In this document: in pieces, positions 6,783-11,610 of the stretch
Layout of the letters: the number at the start of each line of letters is the position of its first letter
Numbering within the stretch: position 1 is the first letter of the stretch
From: Desulfobacteraceae bacterium
GTDB lineage: Bacteria; Desulfobacterota; Desulfobacteria; Desulfobacterales; Desulfosalsimonadaceae
Assembly (NCBI GenBank): GCA_021162325.1
Contig: JAGGYV010000375.1
Coordinates: 1 to 11,610 of the forward strand
Direction: 5' to 3'
DNA: 11,610 nucleotides
Program-made: the position numbers and the translations under genes
Notes under the pieces: generated by a model
Told to the model about the DNA's origin: nothing
Seen by the model: the letters and a program-made list of their open reading frames with translations, nothing else
Databases searched by the model: none

Positions 6783-7945
6783 TGAAAAAACAATATACGG
6801 TTTCGATTCTCGGTACGCTTCCGCCCATTCGTGCGCTCAGCAGTTATTGTTTTGAGTTTGCAAATGCGATTGCAGAAAAATGCCGTGTTGAGTTTATCTC
6901 ATTTAAAAAAATTTACCCGTCCTTTCTGTATCCGGGTGGCGCGCCGGATGATGATAATACATACCCGGCTGTTTCGACAACCCAAATAAATATTAGAAGA
7001 CGTATTTCGTGGTACAACCCCCTGTCATGGATCATAGAAGGTTTGACAGCAAAAGGGAATCTGCTCCACGCACAGTGGTGGAGCGGCCCCCTCTTCCCAG
7101 TCTATTTTTTCGTTTGCGCATGTTTTAAAATTAAAAAAAAACCGGTGATATTTACCGTTCATAATGTATTGTCCCATGAAAACGCGTTTCTATATTTTAA
7201 AATGTCACAATTCCTTTTTAAATTTGGGGATCATTTTATCGTTCATTCTAATATCAACAAACAGCAGCTGACTGAATTCTATAAAATTGTCTGTGACAAA
7301 ATTTCTGTAATTCCTCATGGAAGCCTTGATTTTCATATTAAAAAAGGCGTTAACAGAAAAAAAATAAGAAAAGAAATGGGCATAGATCCTGAAAGTAAGG
7401 TAATATTGCTTTTTGGCGCAATCAGACCCTACAAAGGCATAGATACTGCAATTAAAGCCTTTGCGGAAATAATTAAAAACGTTCCTAAAGCTCGCCTTCT
7501 GATCGCTGGCAGATTATGGGAAGACTGGACACCTTACGCCCAGCTCATAGAAAAACTTGGAATTAATAAAAATATTATCACCTATCTTGACTATATACCT
7601 TCGGGCGATGTTTATAAATTTTTTGAGGCTTCAGATCTATGCGTTTTCCCATATCATCATTTTGACAGCCAGAGCGGTGCCGGGTCAGTGGCGATTTCAT
7701 TTCGTAAGCCGATGATTGTTTCGAAAGTCGGCGGCTTACCGGATCTCGTAAAAGATCCGAACTGGGTTGTGCCGCCGGGAGACCCTTCCGCCCTTGCCCG
7801 GGCAGTGATCATCTGCCTGGGAAACCCGAACATGATTGAACAAATGAAATCCGAAGCTGAAACTATTTCATATAAATTTTCCTGGTCAGAAATCGCTGAC
7901 AAAACAGAAAAAATTTACCAACAACTTCTTAACCAAAAATGTTAA
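6782..7945 (+). CDS. GT4-type glycosyltransferase
   Basis: A 387-residue GT-B fold enzyme expected to move a sugar from a nucleotide donor to a glycan or lipid acceptor at the cytoplasmic side of the membrane. The N-terminal half has the acceptor domain, with LLHAQWW, PVIFTVHN and the hydrophobic stretch LFPVYFFVCACF (about 105-116), which may hold it to the membrane. The C-terminal donor domain shows VIPHGS, the typical hinge LLFGAIRPYKGIDTAI (about 210-225), LLIAGR, YIPSGDVYKFFEASDLCVFPY and KPMIVSKVGGLPDLV. In the usual EX7E position it has DSQSGAGSVAISF, so the standard glutamates are not conserved. ATG 6782 is preferred over GTG 6779; no Shine-Dalgarno is seen, but the TGATG overlap with the HEPN remnant could allow reinitiation. 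Acceptor and donor cannot be told. Confidence 0.88.
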   Translation: MKKQYTVSILGTLPPIRALSSYCFEFANAIAEKCRVEFISFKKIYPSFLYPGGAPDDDNTYPAVSTTQINIRRRISWYNPLSWIIEGLTAKGNLLHAQWWSGPLFPVYFFVCACFKIKKKPVIFTVHNVLSHENAFLYFKMSQFLFKFGDHFIVHSNINKQQLTEFYKIVCDKISVIPHGSLDFHIKKGVNRKKIRKEMGIDPESKVILLFGAIRPYKGIDTAIKAFAEIIKNVPKARLLIAGRLWEDWTPYAQLIEKLGINKNIITYLDYIPSGDVYKFFEASDLCVFPYHHFDSQSGAGSVAISFRKPMIVSKVGGLPDLVKDPNWVVPPGDPSALARAVIICLGNPNMIEQMKSEAETISYKFSWSEIADKTEKIYQQLLNQKC

Positions 7946-7964
7946 TTTTTTTAAAAGGATAATA

Positions 7965-9092
7965 ATGGGCTATCTGAAGGAACTTTTGCCGAAAATGGCT
8001 CAGTATCGACTGGCAAAAACTGGATTTTCCCCGCCCGGAACCCCGATCAACTTGACTTTTTCCGTAACCAATGTTTGTCAGTCACGCTGCAGGACCTGCA
8101 ATATCTGGGAAATATATCAAAAGAACCCTGAAAAACGGTTCCAAGAACTGACACTTGATGAAATTGAAAAAATATTCAAGTCAATGGGTCATATCTATAT
8201 TTTTAATGTCAGTGGCGGTGAACCTTTTTTAAGACCTGATTTTGTCCAGGTGATCGAACTTGCATGTCGATATCTGAAACCGGGTATTATCCATATACCG
8301 ACAAATGCCATCGCTGAAAAGCAAATCATGTCCAAGACAAAAAAGATTATTCATTTTCTTAAAAAAAATTTTCCTGCAACACGTTTGACGATCAAGCCCA
8401 GCCTTGACCATATTGATGAAAGACACGATGATATCAGGGGTGTTCCCGGAAATTTCGACAAAGTAATGTCATTATTTGATTCTTTGAAACTTCTGAAACC
8501 TGAATTTGACAATCTGCATGTCGAACTTGGCACGGTTATATCCCGGTGGAACGTCAATGATATAGAAGAAATCGCATCCTTTATCACAAAACTGGATCCG
8601 GAAAGTTATCGCAACGAAATCGCCGAGCAGCGTTCTGAAATGCTGAATACAAAAAATCCGATTACTCCCAATGCTGAAGAATATAAACGGGCGATCAATT
8701 TTTTTGTCAGTCAAATCAAGGCCAACATGAAAAACAAAATTTTTTTTCACAGGATTACAAATGCCTTTCGACTTGAATATTATAACCTCGCCATACGGAT
8801 TTTAAATGAAGGTAGACAGGTAATCCCTTGTTATGCAGGAATTTCAAATGCCCACATGACCCCCTATGGTGATATTTGGGCATGCTGTACACTGGGATAC
8901 GAAAAATCCATGGGCAATCTTCGGGATTACAACTATGATTTTTCACAACTCTGGAACAGCCGGCAGGCAAAAGAGGTACGACAATATATTAAAAATAAAA
9001 ATTGCTTTTGCCCAATGGCAAACCAGATGTATTCAAATATTTTGCTTCATGGTCCATCTCTTAGGCGGGTGCTGTATAAAATTTTTGTCTAA
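7965..9092 (+). CDS. Radical SAM protein with SPASM-like C-terminal cysteines
   Basis: A 375-residue enzyme predicted to cleave S-adenosylmethionine with a [4Fe-4S] cluster to make a 5'-deoxyadenosyl radical. The cluster motif CX3CX2C is C38, C42, C45 (NVCQSRCRTCNIW), followed by the SAM-binding VSGGEPFLR (82-90). The C-terminal part has CYAG (C289), YGDIWACCTLG (C307, C308), the phrase MGNLRDYNYDFSQLWNS and NCFCP (C347, C349), a SPASM-like arrangement that probably binds an auxiliary cluster. AAGGA lies about seven bases before the ATG. It follows the glycosyltransferase gene by 19 bases and is surely co-transcribed. Many SPASM proteins modify peptides, but no small precursor gene is seen nearby. 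Its partners here suggest work on a sugar, lipid or other small molecule. The substrate is unknown. Confidence 0.9.
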   Translation: MGYLKELLPKMAQYRLAKTGFSPPGTPINLTFSVTNVCQSRCRTCNIWEIYQKNPEKRFQELTLDEIEKIFKSMGHIYIFNVSGGEPFLRPDFVQVIELACRYLKPGIIHIPTNAIAEKQIMSKTKKIIHFLKKNFPATRLTIKPSLDHIDERHDDIRGVPGNFDKVMSLFDSLKLLKPEFDNLHVELGTVISRWNVNDIEEIASFITKLDPESYRNEIAEQRSEMLNTKNPITPNAEEYKRAINFFVSQIKANMKNKIFFHRITNAFRLEYYNLAIRILNEGRQVIPCYAGISNAHMTPYGDIWACCTLGYEKSMGNLRDYNYDFSQLWNSRQAKEVRQYIKNKNCFCPMANQMYSNILLHGPSLRRVLYKIFV

Positions 9093-9166
9093 TCAAAAAA
9101 TCGCTTATGGCAATACAGGCGAGCCCTTCCTTTTCACTATTGACATTCTGATACTTTGATGGCAAC

Positions 9167-9195
9167 TTGAATTATTATAAACCTTAATTTGTAAT
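9167..9195 (+). promoter_or_regulatory. Possible promoter of the VapBC pair
   Basis: TTGAAT (9167-9172), a 17-base spacer and TGTAAT (9190-9195) form a plausible sigma70 promoter about 33 bases before the antitoxin start. The leader (9093-9227) is AT-rich and shows no other clear signal. VapBC operons normally repress their own promoter, but no clear operator palindrome was recognised. Confidence 0.35.
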
Positions 9196-9227
9196 TCACT
9201 AATTTGTATTTCATCCGGGAGGATAAA

Positions 9228-9452
9228 ATGAGAAGCACGATTACGTCTAGGGGGCAAACAGTTATTCCGGCAGAGATTCGACGCCGTTTTCGATTGGACC
9301 CATCGAAAAAATTGGAGTGGATCGTGGATCATAACAGAATTAAGGTCGTGCCTGTCAAAGCCGACCCGATTGAAGCGTTCCGGGGACAAGGTAAAGGCGG
9401 TTCGGTCCAAAGGCTTCTTCAGGACCGCAAACGTGACAGTGTGCGCGAATGA
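9228..9452 (+). CDS. vapB: AbrB/SpoVT-fold antitoxin (VapB-like)
   Basis: A 74-residue antitoxin with an N-terminal swapped-hairpin DNA-binding domain (about 1-45), shown by STITSRGQTVIPAEIRRRF and a beta segment RIKVVPVKA. The C-terminal tail, DPIEAFRGQGKGGSVQRLLQ, is charged and should bind and block the PIN toxin encoded next. The start is ATG 9228: GGGAGGA (9218-9224) stands four bases before it, while the in-frame TTG at 9204 has nothing similar. The stop overlaps the toxin start (ATGA, 9449-9452), a classic sign of translational coupling. As in other VapBC pairs, the complex probably represses its own promoter. Confidence 0.9.
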   Translation: MRSTITSRGQTVIPAEIRRRFRLDPSKKLEWIVDHNRIKVVPVKADPIEAFRGQGKGGSVQRLLQDRKRDSVRE

Positions 9453-9868
9453 AACGATACTTGCTTGATACATCAGCTTTTCTCACGCTTCGAGATGATG
9501 AAGAAGGTGCCGATCAGGTAGCAAAAATCCTTCGGCTGGCTCAAACACAAAACGCCCGTTGTTTTGCCTGTTTTCTGACGTTGATGGAAATTTTTTATCG
9601 TGTCTGGAAAGATGAAGGCGAACATGAGGGCCGACTTGCTTACGAACAATGTCAAACACTTCCGATAAACTGGGTTCATGAGAATCGTCAACTGCTCGAA
9701 AAAGCATCTGTAATAAAGGCAAAACATGGGCTGTCTCTTGCTGATGCGTGGATAAGCGCCAGTGCCATTTTGAATGATACTGTTCTTGTGCACAAAGATC
9801 CTGAGTTCGAAGCGTTGGATTGCGCGCAGTTGCGCCTGCCATATAAAAAAATAAATTTACACCCCTGA
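9449..9868 (+). CDS. vapC: PIN-domain ribonuclease toxin (VapC-like)
   Basis: A 139-residue PIN-domain protein. VapC toxins are magnesium-dependent endoribonucleases that cut tRNA or rRNA and halt translation. The four acidic active-site positions are present: D7 (LLDTSAFL), E47 (LMEIFYRV), D99 (LSLADAWISASA) and D117 (LVHKDPEF). The length is normal, and no frameshift or truncation is seen, so the toxin looks functional. It overlaps the antitoxin gene by four bases (ATGA). The pair sits between the radical SAM and SDR genes of the glycan-type cluster, and a 179-base gap follows it. A role in stress response or stabilisation of the region is inferred from the family. Confidence 0.92.
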   Translation: MKRYLLDTSAFLTLRDDEEGADQVAKILRLAQTQNARCFACFLTLMEIFYRVWKDEGEHEGRLAYEQCQTLPINWVHENRQLLEKASVIKAKHGLSLADAWISASAILNDTVLVHKDPEFEALDCAQLRLPYKKINLHP

Positions 9869-9924
9869 TTATTCATTTTACATGAGTTACACTCAAAATG
9901 ACGTTTTAAATTAAATGTGTCTTT

Positions 9925-9954
9925 CAGCTCCCCTCTTTTATCAAATAAGGGCTG
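9925..9954. other. Weak hairpin after vapC
   Basis: In the gap 9869-10047, CAGCTCCC (9925-9932) can pair imperfectly with GGGCTG (9949-9954) around a TTAT-CAA-ATAA inner stem. There is no clear T-run after it, so it is at best a poor terminator. Nothing else was recognised in this gap apart from an AAGGA ribosome binding site for the next gene at 10036-10040. Confidence 0.25.
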
Positions 9955-10047
9955 GAGAAAATTTATTTCATAACAACCGGCCCATGTTGCGATAACTTAA
10001 TTAAAACAGATAGCCAGATTTACAAACATATAAACAAGGATCAATCA

Positions 10048-11034
10048 GTGAATTACCTGATAACCGGCGCAACCGGATTTGTTGGACCCCATTTAATCAA
10101 AAAACTTATCGATGAGGGGCATACGTGTAAATGCCTTGTGCGCCAGGGAAGCGAAAATAAAATTCCTGCAATTGACGGGATGACAATTATTTTTGGGGAT
10201 ATTACAAAACCTGAGACATTGGTCGGCACCGCAACAGATGCAGACTGCCTGCTTCACCTGGCTACTTTGGGCCATATGAGTAATTTTACAGTAACTGAAA
10301 AAATGTTTTATGACATTAATGTCCAGGGAACAATCAACATCATGAACGAATCGTTACGTGCCGGAATAAAACGTATCGTTCACTGCAGTTCGGTGGCCGC
10401 CATGGGAATTTGTGATGAAATCCCTTCGACAGAAAATACAACATGCAATCCCCATCATGCATATGGACGCAGCAAACTACAGGCAGAAACCGAAGTTTTA
10501 AATATGGTTAAAGAAAAAAATCTGCCGGCAATAATTATCCGATTTTCAATGGTGTACGGCCCTGGAGACCCCAGGGATATTTTAAAATTAACACGAATAG
10601 CAAAAAAAGGCCTGTTCCCCAAAGTCGGCAACAGGCCAAAACTGACCCCGTTAATACATGTGCGTGATGCCGTTGACGGCCTGTTACTGGCATGTAAGAA
10701 AGGGACTCCCGGTGAAATTTATTTAATTACAAATAAGCAATCAGAACCTTTTGACACGATAAGAGAAATTATCCAGGATGCGCTTGGACAAAAAAAACGA
10801 GCTGTTTATATCCCAGAGTGGGCAGCGTTGACACTGGCTTCGATCATTGAAAAGAGTTTTTTACTTTTTGGAAAAACACCGCCGGTTGCACGAAAAAATA
10901 TTGATTCAACCTTGGCAGACAGAGTTTTTTCTGTTGCTAAAGCCATCCATGAGCTTGGATTTGACCCTAAAATTGAACCCACGGCCGGTCTGCGGGAAAC
11001 AGTGAAATGGTATCTGGATAACAAATGGATATAA
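10048..11034 (+). CDS. NAD-dependent epimerase/dehydratase (extended SDR)
   Basis: A 328-residue extended short-chain dehydrogenase. The NAD(P)-binding Rossmann motif GATGFVG (G7xxG10xxG13) is at the N-terminus. The catalytic set is S114 or S115 (VHCSSVAAMG) and Y139xxxK143 (HAYGRSKLQAE), followed by IIRFSMVYGPGDPRD (about 167-181), a usual substrate-pocket segment. The overall pattern fits nucleotide-sugar epimerases/dehydratases and 3-beta-hydroxysteroid-dehydrogenase-like enzymes; the sequence does not separate them. It starts at GTG 10048 with AAGGA seven bases upstream, and this matches the family's N-terminus. The next gene follows after 15 bases, so the two form an operon. With the glycosyltransferase and methyltransferase it suggests the making or tailoring of a sugar or lipid unit. 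Confidence 0.88.
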   Translation: MNYLITGATGFVGPHLIKKLIDEGHTCKCLVRQGSENKIPAIDGMTIIFGDITKPETLVGTATDADCLLHLATLGHMSNFTVTEKMFYDINVQGTINIMNESLRAGIKRIVHCSSVAAMGICDEIPSTENTTCNPHHAYGRSKLQAETEVLNMVKEKNLPAIIIRFSMVYGPGDPRDILKLTRIAKKGLFPKVGNRPKLTPLIHVRDAVDGLLLACKKGTPGEIYLITNKQSEPFDTIREIIQDALGQKKRAVYIPEWAALTLASIIEKSFLLFGKTPPVARKNIDSTLADRVFSVAKAIHELGFDPKIEPTAGLRETVKWYLDNKWI

Positions 11035-11049
11035 ATTACCGGAGGAAAA

Positions 11050-11610
11050 ATGAAAAAAGAAGTTGAAGTTTTCGGAGTCACCTATGATCGTTATGTGTTA
11101 TTCCAGCACCATCAAATTTTGACGCGGGAATTAGGGGTGAAAAAAGTCGTTGATATGCCCAGCCATGGGGCAAAAGCTGCCGGCTCATTATATTCCATTG
11201 GTTTTGGTGCTGCAGGATGCGATGTGACACTTGTGAATCCGGAAATGGAAATGATGTATGGGTGGGAAAATTTAAAACTTCAGGACAAAGTATCCACTAT
11301 CACTGATGTGGATGTCTATAAAACAGGAATTGCCGACAATAAATTTGACCTTGCGTTTAACTTTGTCACCTGGACTGAACTGAATGACCCGCTCAAGTAT
11401 CTGGTTGAGATGAAACGAATTTCAAAAAAATATGTGCTGCTTGTCACCTGCAACAATTTCCAACCCGGCTATCCCTGGCACCGGCTTTTGCATAAAATAT
11501 TCGGTTTTGAATGGAATCATGGCCAGGTGGAATATAACCATATCACCCGGGTTAAAAAACTTTTCAAACAAGCAGGTCTTAATGTCTTTGAATACGGTGC
11601 AATTGACACA
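11050..11610 (+). CDS. Class I SAM-dependent methyltransferase-like protein (3' end cut)
   Basis: An open frame of 187 codons runs to the window end; the ORF is incomplete. GGAGG (11041-11045) stands four bases before the ATG. The pattern is that of a class I methyltransferase: a first beta strand and loop VVDMPSHG (33-40), a second acidic-strand region VTLVNPEME (59-67), NKFDLAFNFVTWTEL (97-111) at the motif II position, and KKYVLLVTCNN (126-136) at motif III. The motif I loop lacks the usual DxGxGxG spacing. A short basic-aromatic stretch, PGYPWHRLLHKIFGFEW (139-155), follows. It is probably co-transcribed with the SDR gene and may methylate the same product. Because the glycine loop is degenerate, loss of activity or a divergent subfamily is possible. 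Confidence 0.72.
   Translation, partial: MKKEVEVFGVTYDRYVLFQHHQILTRELGVKKVVDMPSHGAKAAGSLYSIGFGAAGCDVTLVNPEMEMMYGWENLKLQDKVSTITDVDVYKTGIADNKFDLAFNFVTWTELNDPLKYLVEMKRISKKYVLLVTCNNFQPGYPWHRLLHKIFGFEWNHGQVEYNHITRVKKLFKQAGLNVFEYGAIDT

Noticed and set aside
9483..9842. Antisense open frames over vapC.
   Set aside because: No domain is recognisable; the PIN frame on the plus strand has all four acidic residues and an ATGA overlap with its antitoxin.

Overview
The window looks like a chromosomal segment of a Gram-negative, fairly AT-rich bacterium, most likely a member of the Desulfobacterota (former Deltaproteobacteria). This placement is an inference. It rests on an outer-membrane TonB-dependent receptor, secreted proteins ending in a Gly-Cys-Phe-Ile motif, palindromic intergenic repeats, and the mix of toxin-antitoxin genes with a glycan-type gene cluster. 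No rRNA or other taxonomic marker is present.

Left part (1-6056). The end of a XerD-type tyrosine recombinase lies on the plus strand. Facing it is a minus-strand vitamin B12 uptake locus, read from right to left: a sigma70-like promoter, a cobalamin riboswitch, an intrinsic terminator that probably serves as its expression platform, a secreted DUF4465 protein, a BtuB-like TonB-dependent receptor, and a second secreted beta-rich protein. The riboswitch should shut the locus down when cobalamin is plentiful. The two secreted proteins probably help the receptor capture cobalamin or a related corrinoid. Both end in the same GCFI motif. Each gap between these genes holds a complex inverted-repeat element. 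Just upstream of the locus, on the same strand, is rsmG, the 16S rRNA methyltransferase gene.

Middle (6057-6782). Divergent from rsmG is an MNT-type nucleotidyltransferase antitoxin gene. It overlaps the start of a HEPN toxin gene that has lost everything after about its first 33 codons. The remaining 43-codon reading frame ends in a TGATG overlap with the next gene.

Right part (6782-11610). A plus-strand cluster encodes a GT4-type glycosyltransferase, a radical SAM/SPASM-like protein, an extended SDR (nucleotide-sugar epimerase or 3-beta-HSD type) and, cut by the window edge, a class I methyltransferase. This set suggests synthesis or modification of a surface glycan, a glycolipid or another secondary metabolite; the product cannot be told from the sequence. 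A complete VapBC-type toxin-antitoxin pair (AbrB-fold antitoxin, PIN toxin) with its own leader sits between the radical SAM and SDR genes, as if inserted into the cluster.

No rRNA, tRNA, CRISPR array or complete insertion sequence was seen.
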